From NCBI GenBank assembly GCA_039026555.1, contig JBCCMB010000004.1, positions 1-56,358 on the forward strand: a DNA stretch of 56,358 bases. Direction: 5' to 3'. This document shows positions 23,579 through 32,519 of the stretch, piece by piece; positions within the stretch are counted from its first letter, which is position 1, and each line of letters opens with the position of its first letter. Position numbers and translations under genes: made by a program. Source of the DNA: JBCCMB01 sp039026555. GTDB taxonomy: Bacteria > Pseudomonadota > Alphaproteobacteria > Caulobacterales > Hyphomonadaceae. The notes under the pieces were generated by a model. It had not been told where the DNA came from, searched no databases, and was given only the letters and a program-made list of their open reading frames with translations.

Positions 23579-23583
23579 CGGCC

Positions 23584-25581
23584 ATGTTTTCCAAACTCCT
23601 GATCGCCAATCGCGGCGAAATCGCTGTTCGTATCGCCAAAACCGCTCGGCGCATGGGCGTCCAAACGGTTGCCGTCTACTCCGACGTTGATGCGGACGCT
23701 GTTCATGTGGCCGCTTGTGACGAGGCGGTCCATATCGGCCCGGCTGCGCCGTCTGAAAGCTATCTGGTGATCGATAAGATCATCGACGCCGCCAAACGCA
23801 CCGGCGCGCAAGCCATCCATCCCGGCTATGGCTTTTTGTCGGAAAACGCGGCCTTCGCGAAGGCCTGCGAGAAGGCGGAAATCGCCTTTGTCGGCCCGGG
23901 CGTTGAAGCCATCCGGATTATGGGCTCCAAATCCCTGTCCAAAGATTTGATGACCCGTTCGGGCGTACCTGTCGCGCCGGGCTATCAAGGCGAAGAGCAG
24001 AGCCTCAAAACGTTTAAAGCGGAAGCTGAACGCATAGGTTATCCGGTCCTTCTGAAAGCCTCCGCCGGCGGCGGCGGCAAGGGGATGCGGCTTGTTGAAG
24101 AGGCGTCTGAGCTGAAAGAAGCGCTGGCGTCCGCCAAACGCGAGGCGAAATCCGCCTTCGGCGATGATCGGTTCTTGATCGAGAAATTCATCGGCCGTCC
24201 GCGCCATGTGGAAGTTCAGGTGTTCGGCGATACGCACGGAAACATCGTCCATCTGTTTGAACGCGATTGCTCTTTGCAGCGTCGCCACCAAAAAGTGATT
24301 GAAGAGGCTCCGGCGCCAGATCTGTCGCCCAGAGTGCGCGCCCGTCTGCATGAGGCGGCGGTTAACGCAGCGCGGTCTGTAAATTATGTCGGCGCCGGCA
24401 CGGTGGAGTTTCTCTTTGATCCGTCTGCGGATGAAGCGGACAGCGTCTACTTCATGGAGATGAACACGCGCTTGCAGGTGGAGCACCCCGTCACCGAATG
24501 CGTCACCGGCTTGGACCTCGTCGAATGGCAATTGCGCGTGGCGTCCGGCGAAGAATTGCCGCTGTCGCAGGACGAGATCACCTGTACTGGTCATGCGTTT
24601 GAAGCGCGGCTTTATGCGGAAGACGCAGACGCCGGCTTCTTGCCGTCCACCGGGCATATTAGTCGGATGGTCTTGCCCAGCGGGGACGGCATGCGCATGG
24701 ACGCCGGCGTCGCCGAAGGCGGCGACGTCACCCCGCATTACGATCCGATGATCGCTAAAATCATCACTAGCGCGGAGACACGGGACGGCGCGCTCAGCCG
24801 TCTGCGCCAGGCGTTGTCCGGTGTTCGCGTATCAGGCCCGGAAACAAATGCGCGCTTCCTGCATGCATTGGCGGCGCATCCGGCGTTCCAAGCCATTGAA
24901 TTGGATACGCATTTTATCGAGCGCCACAATGACGCGCTGTTTGCGCATCCTGAGCTGAGCTCCGCTCCGATCATCGCGGCGTGCTTATTCCTGCTGGCTG
25001 AAGAAGCCGACGAGAGCGCATCGAGTGAAGGCGGCGATCTGTGGACGTCGCTCGGCGGATGGCGTCTGACCACGCCGTCCAAACGCGCCTTCTGGCTACG
25101 TGATGGCGAAACGGCGATTGATGTCGTCAGAACGGAGGCCGAGGGCGACACGGTTTTCGTGATCAATGACGAGCGCATCACGGCGCACGGCCAAGCGACG
25201 GCGGCCGGCGACGTCCGTCTAACCGTCGATGGACAAGCGCTGGACGCGTTTGTTGCGCGCACCAAAACCGGCCTTCGCGTCTGGCTGGGCGCCGAACGCT
25301 TTGATCTTGCGGTGGTGGACCCCTTGTCGGGGCCGGACAGTTCGGGGCTTGCGGCGGGGTCTCTCGCCGCGCCGATGCCGGGCGTGGTGACGGCTCTGTC
25401 TTGCAAGCCGGGCGACAAGGCGTCGGCCGGCGACACGTTGGTCGTGATGGAAGCGATGAAAATGGAGCACGCGCTTCATGCGCCGAGCGACGGCGTGGTC
25501 AAAGCCTATCGCTTCCAGGTCGGCGACCAAGTGGGCGAGGGCGATCTTCTCGTCGAATTTGAAGCGGACGAGGCCGAATAG
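23584..25581 (+). CDS. mccA: 3-Methylcrotonyl-CoA carboxylase, alpha (biotin carboxylase/carrier) subunit
   Basis: A 665-residue protein. The biotin carboxylase part (1-450) shows FSKLLIANRGEIAVRI, IHPGYGFLSENAAFA, the ATP-grasp ASAGGGGKGMR loop, ERDCSLQRRHQKVIEEAP, and EMNTRLQVEHPVTECVTGLD. The C-terminal carrier domain has the biotinylation motif VVMEAMKMEHALHAPSDG near residue 625. It carboxylates biotin with ATP and bicarbonate, and pairs with MccB. Later pathway genes (3-methylglutaconyl-CoA hydratase, HMG-CoA lyase) do not follow; instead a HlyD remnant lies 10 bp downstream. Confidence 0.94.
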   Translation: MFSKLLIANRGEIAVRIAKTARRMGVQTVAVYSDVDADAVHVAACDEAVHIGPAAPSESYLVIDKIIDAAKRTGAQAIHPGYGFLSENAAFAKACEKAEIAFVGPGVEAIRIMGSKSLSKDLMTRSGVPVAPGYQGEEQSLKTFKAEAERIGYPVLLKASAGGGGKGMRLVEEASELKEALASAKREAKSAFGDDRFLIEKFIGRPRHVEVQVFGDTHGNIVHLFERDCSLQRRHQKVIEEAPAPDLSPRVRARLHEAAVNAARSVNYVGAGTVEFLFDPSADEADSVYFMEMNTRLQVEHPVTECVTGLDLVEWQLRVASGEELPLSQDEITCTGHAFEARLYAEDADAGFLPSTGHISRMVLPSGDGMRMDAGVAEGGDVTPHYDPMIAKIITSAETRDGALSRLRQALSGVRVSGPETNARFLHALAAHPAFQAIELDTHFIERHNDALFAHPELSSAPIIAACLFLLAEEADESASSEGGDLWTSLGGWRLTTPSKRAFWLRDGETAIDVVRTEAEGDTVFVINDERITAHGQATAAGDVRLTVDGQALDAFVARTKTGLRVWLGAERFDLAVVDPLSGPDSSGLAAGSLAAPMPGVVTALSCKPGDKASAGDTLVVMEAMKMEHALHAPSDGVVKAYRFQVGDQVGEGDLLVEFEADEAE

Positions 25582-25591
25582 GGCTCGTTTT

Positions 25592-25729
25592 ATGCCGTAT
25601 ACGGCGACATTCAACCTCGTCCCCGGAATGCCGGCGCAGGTCTATGTCCGCACCGAAAGCCGGTCGGCCGCATTTTACTTCTTTAAGCCGTTCACGGACG
25701 CGTTAGCGAACACCTTCCGTGAAAGCTAG
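25592..25729 (+). pseudogene. C-terminal remnant of a HlyD-type type I secretion adaptor
   Basis: A 45-codon frame ends NLVPGMPAQVYVRTESRSAA followed by FYFFKPFTDALANTFRES. This matches the extreme C-terminus of HlyD/PrsE-type membrane-fusion proteins (LVPGMPAEV, then KPLTDQL and AFRE). The other 400 or so residues of such a protein, and any ABC partner, are absent. It is most likely a deletion remnant left between mccA and the dipeptidase gene. It could still be translated as a short peptide, but no function would be expected. Confidence 0.7.
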
Positions 25730-25737
25730 GCGCGCGC

Positions 25738-27027
25738 CTAGCCCTCTTCGGACGCCAGCGACGCTTTGTAGTCTTCCGCCGCTTTCAGCAGACGTTTGAC
25801 ATTGCCGCCCCAAATCTTGGCGAGATCTTCTTCCGTGTAGCCTTCCGCCAGCAAGCGTTCGGTGATGCGCGGGAAAGCGGAGATATCATTCATGCCCTCG
25901 ACGCCGCCGCCGCCATCCCAATCGGCGCCGACGCCGACATGATCCGGTCCGATCAGCTCCAAGACGTAGAGGAAATGCTCCATGTAATCTTCGAAATCGG
26001 CCATGGCCGGCGGGAATTCCGCATCGATCGCGCGCCGTTTCGCAAGAAACGCGTCTCGTTCTTCCACGGTTGTGATTGGCGCGCTCTGCAGCTCGGCGAA
26101 TAGTTTACCCATAGCTGCGCCTCGAGCCGGATCTTGCTCAAGTTTTTTGAGATAGCCGCCAAAAGCGTTCATATGAATGACCCCGCCATTCGCCGCGAGC
26201 GTCTTCAGGCGTTCGTCGTCAATGTTGCGGGGATGGTCGTAAATCGCCTTTGCGCCCGTGTGCGAAAGAATGATCGGCGTGGCTGACAATTCAATCAAAT
26301 CGTCGAACACCAAATCATGCGCGTGCGAACCGTCTAGAATAATGCCGAGGCGGTTCGCTTCAGCGACCATTTCCTTGCCGAGCGGGGACAGGCCTTCCCA
26401 AACCGTACCTTCCGAATCCGTCGAACTGTCGCCCAATTGATTGTTGGCGAAATGCAGCGGGCCGACCATCCGAAGGCCCATGTCATAGAACATTTCCAGT
26501 CTGGAGAGGTCCTCGCCTAATGGATAGGCGTTCTCCATGCTGACATAGACGATGCGTTTTCCGGCGGCCTCAATACGTTCGGCGTCTTCCGAATTGAGGG
26601 CCAATTCAAACTCGTCGGGATGACTTGCGACCATGTTCTGAATGGCTTCCGCGCGTTTGATCGCGGACTCTAAGGCCCCGGCGTAAGCTTCCTCGGTGAG
26701 CGGGCCTTGGGGCGTATAGATCACCCAGTAGCCGCCATCAACGTCGCCTTCCAACATCCGAGGGAGGTCGACTTGCGAATAGTGCAGCGCGACATCGTAT
26801 CTGTTCGTGATGTCAAATCCCGGCTGAACAAGCAGTGAAGGCGTGTCCAGATGCGTATCCATAACGACCAGACGTTCATGAATAACGCGTGGGTCGATCG
26901 CTTCGGCGACGGCGGGTTCGACTGCCTCTGCAACAGGCGCCGAGGGCGTCTCGCCAATTGGGGTGGTGCACGCCGACAGGGCGACGAACGCAGCCGCAGC
27001 GGTGGACGATAATAGGAATTTCATCAT
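25738..27027 (-). CDS. Membrane dipeptidase lipoprotein (peptidase family M19)
   Basis: A 429-residue protein with a lipoprotein signal (LLSSTAAAAFVALSACTT), so it is probably anchored in the outer or inner membrane facing the periplasm. M19 renal-dipeptidase features are VVMDTHLDTPSLLV with the first metal His/Asp, VSMENAYPLGEDL with the bridging Glu, GIILDGSHAHDLVFDDL, PIILSHTGAKAIYDHPRNI, and HVGVGADWDGGGGVEGM. It cleaves dipeptides, often with broad or D-residue specificity. It is convergent with the HlyD remnant and not clearly part of an operon. Confidence 0.9.
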   Translation of the reverse strand: MMKFLLSSTAAAAFVALSACTTPIGETPSAPVAEAVEPAVAEAIDPRVIHERLVVMDTHLDTPSLLVQPGFDITNRYDVALHYSQVDLPRMLEGDVDGGYWVIYTPQGPLTEEAYAGALESAIKRAEAIQNMVASHPDEFELALNSEDAERIEAAGKRIVYVSMENAYPLGEDLSRLEMFYDMGLRMVGPLHFANNQLGDSSTDSEGTVWEGLSPLGKEMVAEANRLGIILDGSHAHDLVFDDLIELSATPIILSHTGAKAIYDHPRNIDDERLKTLAANGGVIHMNAFGGYLKKLEQDPARGAAMGKLFAELQSAPITTVEERDAFLAKRRAIDAEFPPAMADFEDYMEHFLYVLELIGPDHVGVGADWDGGGGVEGMNDISAFPRITERLLAEGYTEEDLAKIWGGNVKRLLKAAEDYKASLASEEG

Positions 27028-27135
27028 GGACAGGCCCTCTCGCGAATTTCGCGCATAACAATACGCATCCGGCCGGCTTAGAAGGGGCGTGAGCCGAAAA
27101 TTGCGGCTTTGGCGTATGAGGGCCTGATTTTTGGG

Positions 27136-27948
27136 CTATTGCGCCGTCCAACCACCATCGATTTTTAATTCTGCGCCGTTGATGCTGCGCGCGGCGTCGG
27201 ACATCAAAAAGCATACGAAGCTTGAAATCTCTTCGACGGTGACGAATTCCTTTGTCGGTTGCGCCGCCAGAAGGACATCGCGCACCACTTCATCCTCTGT
27301 AATGCCGCGCGCCTTGGCGGTGTCGCCTATCTGCGCCTCCACAAGCGGCGTCCTGACATAACCAGGGCAAACCGCGTTTGCCCGCACCCCAAACTCTGCG
27401 CCCTCAAGCGCCGTTGTCTTTGTGAGACCGATCACGCCATGTTTGGCCGCCACATAGGCGGATTTAAAGGGTGACGCCACTAATCCATGTGCGGAGCACA
27501 GATTAATGATCCGACCCCATTTCTGCGCCTTCATGTCCCGAAAGGCGAGGCGCGTTGTGTGGAAGGCCGCCGTAAGATTGAGCGCAATGATGAGATCCCA
27601 TTTTGCGACGGGAAACTCCTCGACCGGCGAGACGTGTTGGACGCCCGCGTTATTGACGACGCCGTCGACGGTTCCAAATGCGGCGCGCGCCTCTTCGAAC
27701 ATCCCCTCTATCGCTTCGACATTGGTCAGATCCGCGCCGGAGTAAGCGATTTTTCGTCCAGATCTGTCGGCCAATTCTTTGCGCGCGGCCTCAATTTCGT
27801 TGGCGTCGCCAAAGCCGTTGAGCATAACATTGCAGCCGGCGTAGGCGAGCGCATCCGCCATGGCTTTGCCGATGCCGCTGGTCGATCCCGTGACAATGAC
27901 GGACCGGCCGGAAAGATCGAGCGTGTCGGCGAGCGAGTTTTGGGTCAT
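27136..27948 (-). CDS. bdhA: 3-Hydroxybutyrate dehydrogenase
   Basis: A 270-residue short-chain dehydrogenase. It shows VIVTGSTSGIGKAMADALA (NAD site), NNAGVQHVSPVEEFPVAKWD, the catalytic Ser in INLCSAHGLVASPFKSAY, Tyr and Lys in AYVAAKHGVIGLTK, NAVCPGYVRTPLV and INGAELKIDGGWTAQ. The HVSPVEEFP and KSAYVAAKHG segments match the 3-hydroxybutyrate dehydrogenase subgroup, which interconverts 3-hydroxybutyrate and acetoacetate in polyhydroxybutyrate or ketone use. GGAG lies eight bases before the ATG. A broken second copy of the N-terminal part lies at 32502-32736. Confidence 0.92.
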   Translation of the reverse strand: MTQNSLADTLDLSGRSVIVTGSTSGIGKAMADALAYAGCNVMLNGFGDANEIEAARKELADRSGRKIAYSGADLTNVEAIEGMFEEARAAFGTVDGVVNNAGVQHVSPVEEFPVAKWDLIIALNLTAAFHTTRLAFRDMKAQKWGRIINLCSAHGLVASPFKSAYVAAKHGVIGLTKTTALEGAEFGVRANAVCPGYVRTPLVEAQIGDTAKARGITEDEVVRDVLLAAQPTKEFVTVEEISSFVCFLMSDAARSINGAELKIDGGWTAQ

Positions 27949-28175
27949 TGAGCCGTCTCCAATTGAGTTGTTTTTTGAGTTTTAGACGCTCCTTGCATTT
28001 CCGCTAGCGTTGAACGGAGAATTGCACGCGAGTTTTGTTTGCAGCGAGAAACAACGCCTGCTATCGCGCAAGGAGAATGATGCGCGCCTTGTGGAGAACG
28101 CTGGCGCGTTTTTCGTTGCGAGGCGGCCCCGCGTTAACCTCCGTCGCAACGCTAAGCGGGACGATAGGAAGGGCG

Positions 28176-29258
28176 ATGACGATACTTGTACCGGCGGTGA
28201 TGTCGGGGGGCGTTGGATCTCGGTTATGGCCATTATCGCGACGCGCACAGCCGAAGCAATTTCATGCGCTCGCTTCAGAGCGCTCAATGTTGGCGGAAAC
28301 TCTCATTCGCGTGGCGGAATTGGACGGCGCTGAACTTGCTCAGCCATTGGTGATTTGCAACGCCGCCCACGCAGACAATGCGCTCAAAGCGCTGGACGAG
28401 GCGCAAGCCCCAAATGGCGTCGCTCTTTTGGAGCCCGAGGGGCGCAACACCGCCGCCGCCGCGGCTTTGGCGTGTCGCGCGGCGGTCGAGATCGATCCCA
28501 ACGCGTTGGTGCTATTGCTGCCGGCGGATCACCACATTTTGCAGCCCGACGCGTTTCGCGCCGCAATCAGCGAAGCGCTGCCGCTCGCCGAAGAAGGGCG
28601 CTTGGTCACTTTCGGCATTACCCCGGATGGGCCTGAAACCGGCTATGGCTACATCCAAAGCGGCGACGCCTTGTCGGCCGGCTATAAGATTGCACGATTT
28701 GTCGAAAAGCCGGATTTGGCGACGGCTCAATCCTATTTGGATGAAGGCGGTTACTTTTGGAACGCAGGTATCTTCCTTTTGAATGCAAGAAGTTTCCTTG
28801 AGGAGTTGGAGCAGCATCGTCCCGATATCGCACAGCCGATAGCGAAGGCGTATTCCGACGGCGCGCTTAACGGGCGTTTGCGCACCGTAGATCTTGAGGC
28901 GTGGGAGGCGGTCGAATCCGAATCCGTCGACTACGCCGTTGCGGAAAAAACGCCGAACGGCGCCGTTGTGCCCGTCGATATGGGTTGGTCCGATGTCGGC
29001 GCTTGGAGCGCGCTTTATGATATTGCGGACAAAGACGCTGACGGAAACGTTATCGCTGGCGACGCTGAGCTCGCCGGCGTTCGCAATTCCTACCTCCGTT
29101 CCGATTCCGGACGATTGGTTGCGTTGGTTGGCGTTGAGGATTTGATCGTCGTCGATACTGACGACGCCCTTCTTGTGGCCCGTCGCGACAAGTCGCAAGA
29201 CGTAAAGCGAATCGTTGATGCGCTAAAACGTCGCGCGGACGGCGAAGATCTGCTTTAG
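28176..29258 (+). CDS. manC: Mannose-1-phosphate guanylyltransferase
   Basis: A 360-residue nucleotidyltransferase that makes GDP-mannose from mannose 1-phosphate and GTP. The start MTILVPAVMSGGVGSRLWPL is preceded by AGGAAGG, and the family signature SGGVGSRLWPLSRRAQPKQF follows. Further motifs are EPEGRNTAAAAALA, LLLPADHHI, GPETGYGYIQSG, ARFVEKPDLATAQ, YFWNAGIFLLNA, MGWSDVGAWSALYDI. It ends at the beta-helix-like region and lacks the fused phosphomannose isomerase domain of long ManC proteins. It opens the polysaccharide region and supplies GDP-mannose. Confidence 0.93.
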   Translation: MTILVPAVMSGGVGSRLWPLSRRAQPKQFHALASERSMLAETLIRVAELDGAELAQPLVICNAAHADNALKALDEAQAPNGVALLEPEGRNTAAAAALACRAAVEIDPNALVLLLPADHHILQPDAFRAAISEALPLAEEGRLVTFGITPDGPETGYGYIQSGDALSAGYKIARFVEKPDLATAQSYLDEGGYFWNAGIFLLNARSFLEELEQHRPDIAQPIAKAYSDGALNGRLRTVDLEAWEAVESESVDYAVAEKTPNGAVVPVDMGWSDVGAWSALYDIADKDADGNVIAGDAELAGVRNSYLRSDSGRLVALVGVEDLIVVDTDDALLVARRDKSQDVKRIVDALKRRADGEDLL

Positions 29259-29306
29259 ATTCGCATAAACCGCCTTTGGACGACCCGCGTCAATTGATCG
29301 AACCCT

Positions 29307-29328
29307 AGGCGCCGACGGGTTTCGGCGC
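29307..29328 (+). terminator. GC-rich stem-loop after manC
   Basis: GGCGCCG and CGGCGCC form a perfect 7-bp stem with an eight-base loop, 48 bp after the manC stop. There is no T-run, so termination may be partial. Confidence 0.5.
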
Positions 29329-29468
29329 CCATCCTACAGTCGCGTTTTCGCGGAAAATTCTTTTCTGCGATTTTTCTTCGCGTAATTGGAGAAAGACGTA
29401 GATTCCCAGTCGTTTCGTATATTAAGAAATATTTAATTTCGATCTCTTCGCGGTTGCGGCATTGCTTG

Positions 29469-29538
29469 AAGGTAGGTGTCTCAAATCGCGGCGAATTGAG
29501 TTACGACGCTCAGTATGCCGCTTTGAAAAACCTACCTT
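29469..29538. repeat. Long-range inverted repeat in the leader of the first phosphoglycosyltransferase gene
   Basis: AAGGTAGGT (29469-29477) and ACCTACCTT (29530-29538) are perfect complements 52 bases apart. A smaller CTCAA/TTGAG pair is nested just inside the left arm. It may fold in an mRNA leader or small RNA. The rest of the 435-bp gap 29259-29693 holds a terminator-like stem at 29307 but no gene, and this structure has no match before the second copy at 33253. Confidence 0.45.
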
Positions 29539-29693
29539 GTTCTGCATAAAGGCGGCGATCGGATTCGTTAGGTTTGACGGGCTTTGAGGGCTGGCCTGGA
29601 TGTGTAAATTGAGTACGGCGCGAGTTTTGCTTTGGGGCGAACAGGCATAGCGTTGAGTTTACCCGCTGCGGCGGGTCAGGGGACGAGTAGAAG

Positions 29694-30386
29694 ATGAAGC
29701 ACGAGTCTGTGATTGAAGCACGTATCGCTGGGACGCCCATCGATTTTCTTGAAGACTTTGATGACGATAATCTTGTCATCCATCCTTTAAAACGTGCGTT
29801 TGATTTAGTTGTTGCAATTCCGGCGTTGATCTTTCTTTCGCCATTGCTGTTCGCAATCGCGATAGGCGTTCGTTTGTCTAGCGCCGGCCCGTCGATATTT
29901 TTTCAGGAGCGCTGCGGATTGGGCGGCCGCATGTTCCAGTGTTTGAAATTCAGAACGATGGTGGTCGATGCGAAGGAACGCCTCGAGCAGATTTTGATGG
30001 ACGATCCTGATCTGGCTGAAGAATGGAAGGCCAACCAGAAGCTGCGCAAAGATCCGCGTATCACGCCGTTTGGATTGTTCTTGCGGAAAACCAGCTTGGA
30101 CGAGCTTCCCCAGCTTCTGAACATTATCCGCGGCGACATGTCGATCATCGGCCCACGTCCCATCGTTGCGAGCGAGCGGTCCCGCTATGGCGAAGACATG
30201 GTGAGCTATAATCGCGTACGTCCCGGCGTCACCGGTTTGTGGCAAATCAGCGGCCGCAACGACACCACTTATGAGGAGCGTGTCGCGCTGGATGTCGAGT
30301 ATGTCGAAGCCTGGTCTTTGAAGCGCGATTTGGAGATCTTCTTTAAGTCGATCCCCGCAATATTATTTTCCCGCGGCGCATACTAA
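29694..30386 (+). CDS. Initiating sugar-phosphate transferase (small monotopic PGT), copy 1
   Basis: A 230-residue phosphoglycosyltransferase that moves a sugar phosphate from a nucleotide sugar to undecaprenyl phosphate, the first step of repeat-unit assembly. After a short N-tail, HPLKRAFDLVVAIPALIFLS forms the single re-entrant membrane helix. Catalytic-domain motifs follow: FFQERCGLGGRMFQCLKFRT, LRKTSLDELPQLLNIIRGDM with the Asp-Glu pair, SIIGPRP, and RPGVTGLWQISGRND. It lacks the large N-terminal membrane region of WcaJ-type enzymes. GGGGACGAG precedes the ATG. A second copy of equal length is at 33253-33945. Confidence 0.93.
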   Translation: MKHESVIEARIAGTPIDFLEDFDDDNLVIHPLKRAFDLVVAIPALIFLSPLLFAIAIGVRLSSAGPSIFFQERCGLGGRMFQCLKFRTMVVDAKERLEQILMDDPDLAEEWKANQKLRKDPRITPFGLFLRKTSLDELPQLLNIIRGDMSIIGPRPIVASERSRYGEDMVSYNRVRPGVTGLWQISGRNDTTYEERVALDVEYVEAWSLKRDLEIFFKSIPAILFSRGAY

Positions 30387-30487
30387 CTTAGTGCGGCTTA
30401 AGGCTGGCTGACTATGGCATGTCTCCCTGCGGCCGTTATTCGTAGAGTATTTTTGGGCTGATATCTCATGCGAGTCATAGGATCGAT

Positions 30488-31543
30488 ATGCTCGCGAATG
30501 CGTTCCCAAATGGGCTAGGGGCGCGAAGACCGCCTATTTATTCGTCCATTGGCTATGCTGGGCGATCGATAGAATTGAACGTACGTTGGGTCGTCGTTCT
30601 TTCCCGCGCACAGCGACTTTGCCGCGTACAGCGAGCCGAAGTTTCGGAGTTGCGTGTTTTGTTGCCGCTGTTGAAACAATTCTTAGACGCTTGCATGGCT
30701 GTTGGCCGAGACGCTGGACGTTTGTTCTACAGCGTGGCGGCTACCGCCGTCGATCGCGTGGTTCAAATGCGCGACAAGCTCGGCGCACCATTTGCGCCAG
30801 GATTCGTCCGTCAGGCGGATGATGCGTTCGTCCCCGACGACGTGGTTGTGTACGCCGTTGGCGATATCCATGGTCGCGCAGAGCTCCTATCGCTTCTCCT
30901 TGACCAAATTAGCGAGGATATAAAGACCAATGCGGAAGAGAAGCGCCCGTTAATCGTATTTCTCGGCGATTACATAGATCGGGGCTATGAGTCGAAAGCT
31001 GTGCTCGACACACTCTGCTACTGGAATCATGACGCCTTCGAAGCGCGTTTTTTGAAGGGAAATCATGAAGCTGCAATGCTGCAATTCTTGTCTGATCCCG
31101 CTTTTGGCGCGGATTGGAAGCGGTATGGCGGCGTCGAAACGCTTGTGTCCTATGGCGTTAAACCACCCCGCGCGAATGCGGATATGGAAGAGTGGGCGCG
31201 CGTGCGGGATGAATTTGAAGCGCTCCTGCCGAGAGAACACTTAAACCTTCTGCATTTACTAGAGTTGCGCGCGACCATCGGTGATTACGAATTCGTCCAT
31301 GCGGGCGTGCATCCGGATAAAGATTTAGACGTCCAAGTTGAAGAAGATCTGCTCTGGATCCGCAAAACCTTCCTAAAAGACAATCGGCGGCTCGAACGCG
31401 TCATTGTCCACGGGCACACGCCGGAAACCTCACCTTATCGAGATCATCGCCGCGTAGGCGTCGATACGGGCGCCTATTTAACGGGTAAGCTGACGGCTGC
31501 GCGCTTTGAAAGCAACGACGTCCGCTTTTTGTCGACGAGCTAG
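30488..31543 (+). CDS. PPP-type metallophosphatase, copy 1
   Basis: A calcineurin-like phosphoesterase of up to 351 residues. Metal-site motifs are YAVGDIHGRAELL, VFLGDYIDRGYESK, FLKGNHEAAM, FVHAGVHPD and VHGHTPETSPY, then GVDTGAY. These fit PPP-family protein phosphatases or diadenosine tetraphosphatases. The N-terminal 110 residues before DDAFVPDDVVVYA are less certain: the ATG at 30488 has AGGA nearby, but the paralogue at 34380-35267 has only 53 residues before this point. It follows the phosphoglycosyltransferase gene. A role in dephosphorylating the BY-kinase at 35477 or a lipid carrier is inferred, not shown. Confidence 0.82.
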   Translation: MLANAFPNGLGARRPPIYSSIGYAGRSIELNVRWVVVLSRAQRLCRVQRAEVSELRVLLPLLKQFLDACMAVGRDAGRLFYSVAATAVDRVVQMRDKLGAPFAPGFVRQADDAFVPDDVVVYAVGDIHGRAELLSLLLDQISEDIKTNAEEKRPLIVFLGDYIDRGYESKAVLDTLCYWNHDAFEARFLKGNHEAAMLQFLSDPAFGADWKRYGGVETLVSYGVKPPRANADMEEWARVRDEFEALLPREHLNLLHLLELRATIGDYEFVHAGVHPDKDLDVQVEEDLLWIRKTFLKDNRRLERVIVHGHTPETSPYRDHRRVGVDTGAYLTGKLTAARFESNDVRFLSTS

Positions 31544-31776
31544 GCGCGGCCTACGAGCGACTTAATGAGCATCGCCAGCCCAAACCAAAATGCGGAACAA
31601 AACGCAATGACGCCAATGGCGATAATCCATCTGGGATATTTTGTATTGGATAAGCGCTGATCTGAACGCGTGGGCGGCTCGCGTTCGTCTCCGTCGAACT
31701 CAAGGTCGGCCGACCAAATCAGGTCTAAACGCTTTGACGAGCCTCGGGGCAAGTTGACCGCCATTGCAGCACCCAT
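31540..31776 (-). CDS. Small one-helix membrane protein, copy 1
   Basis: A 78-residue protein. A polar N-terminal part (LPRGSSKRLDLIWSADLEF) is followed by a C-terminal membrane helix, KYPRWIIAIGVIAFCSAFWF then GLAMLIKSL. The helix matches the protein at 34071-34361 (KWPFWLPALFMTAFCGAFWF). It is convergent with the metallophosphatase, overlapping its end by four bases. The pair recurs in copy 2, which suggests a functional link. No known family is recognised. Confidence 0.65.
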   Translation of the reverse strand: MGAAMAVNLPRGSSKRLDLIWSADLEFDGDEREPPTRSDQRLSNTKYPRWIIAIGVIAFCSAFWFGLAMLIKSLVGRA

Positions 31777-31889
31777 TCGGGCAATCAGCTGACAGAATAG
31801 CGCAAAGAATTAACAACTCGTTCTGCTACGACGTTTGAGCGAGCGTTATTTGGCGGGCTGGAGCGCGCGGAAGCGTAGCGGAGCTATAC

Positions 31890-32195
31890 GTCCACGTTTT
31901 CTAAAAACCATTGATAGGTCGCAAAGCAGCAAATCCACTTCCGTCGGACGGAATCGACCTCGACTAGGCATTTGCGCGTCTCCGCATCGAAGCCTTTTTC
32001 CTCAACGCCTTCGCCGCGCCAGTCCAGCTTGATGCCGACGTCTTCGAACGCCCACTCCACAAAACTGCGGACTGTCGCGGTCACGCTCGTCGCCCAACGT
32101 AGTCGTCTACTTCGTCTTGTTGGAGCATGAGCCATATGCCGCGCGCATATTCGCGCGTATGGCCCTCGTCGCGTTGAGCGTCGTCCAGGACGACA
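31890..32195 (-). pseudogene. GDP-mannose 4,6-dehydratase remnant (gmd), frameshifted
   Basis: Read on the minus strand, three segments match the C-terminal third of Gmd in different frames: DDAQRDEGHTREYARGIWLM then LQQDEVDDYV; TVRSFVEWAFEDVGIKLDWR then GEGVEEKGFDAETRK and CLVEVD; and RPTEVDLLLCD. Intact Gmd has these in one frame (RDWGHAR-YV-GMWLMLQQDEPDDYV, EWRGEGVDEKG, LVEVDPRYFRPTEVDLLLGD). Two frameshifts and loss of the rest make it dead. It once would have turned GDP-mannose into GDP-4-keto-6-deoxymannose. Confidence 0.8.
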
Positions 32196-32519
32196 CGCCG
32201 GGAACAGATTGGCATTCTCGACTTGAACCGGCCTGGATTTCAGCGCGCGAACGCCGCGTTGGCGCTGCAGGACGGGGGAGCGGTCATAGTCGGCGGCGTG
32301 TTTGACCCCGATAATCACCAGCTCACCAATACCATTTATCTCAAATTGGCCGCCGATGAAGGCGTCGTCATCGAGCGGTCCATTTCAAGACAAGGCGAAG
32401 AAGACGCCTTCGCAGTGGCGCTGGCGCCGGAAGGAGGCGTATATGCCGCCGGCCAGTTGGAGAACACCGCCCGCGTGCGGAAGTGCTGCAGTCGCAAGGC
32501 TAAATCCGCGCCAGACTAG
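32196..32519 (+). pseudogene. Fragment of a propeller-like gene
   Basis: A plus-strand frame reads GILDLNRPGFQRANAALALQ, DGGAVIVGGVFDPDNHQLTN, DEGVVIERSISRQGEEDAFA, VALAPEGGVYAAGQLENTA. The repeated LQDGGAVIVGG / LAPEGGVYAAGQ pattern resembles delta-60 or other beta-propeller repeats. It has no proper start, breaks off after about 100 codons, and starts at the GTCGTCC/GGACGAC inverted repeat (32180-32194) that ends the gmd remnant. The identity is tentative. Confidence 0.5.

Noticed and set aside
24738..25436. Long minus-strand frames inside mccA and mccB (also 23446-24738)
   Set aside because: These are opposite-strand openings caused by GC-rich codon structure. The plus-strand enzymes are complete and well matched.
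28512..29198. A 228-codon minus-strand frame inside manC
   Set aside because: It is antisense to an intact ManC with all family motifs and shows no motif of its own.
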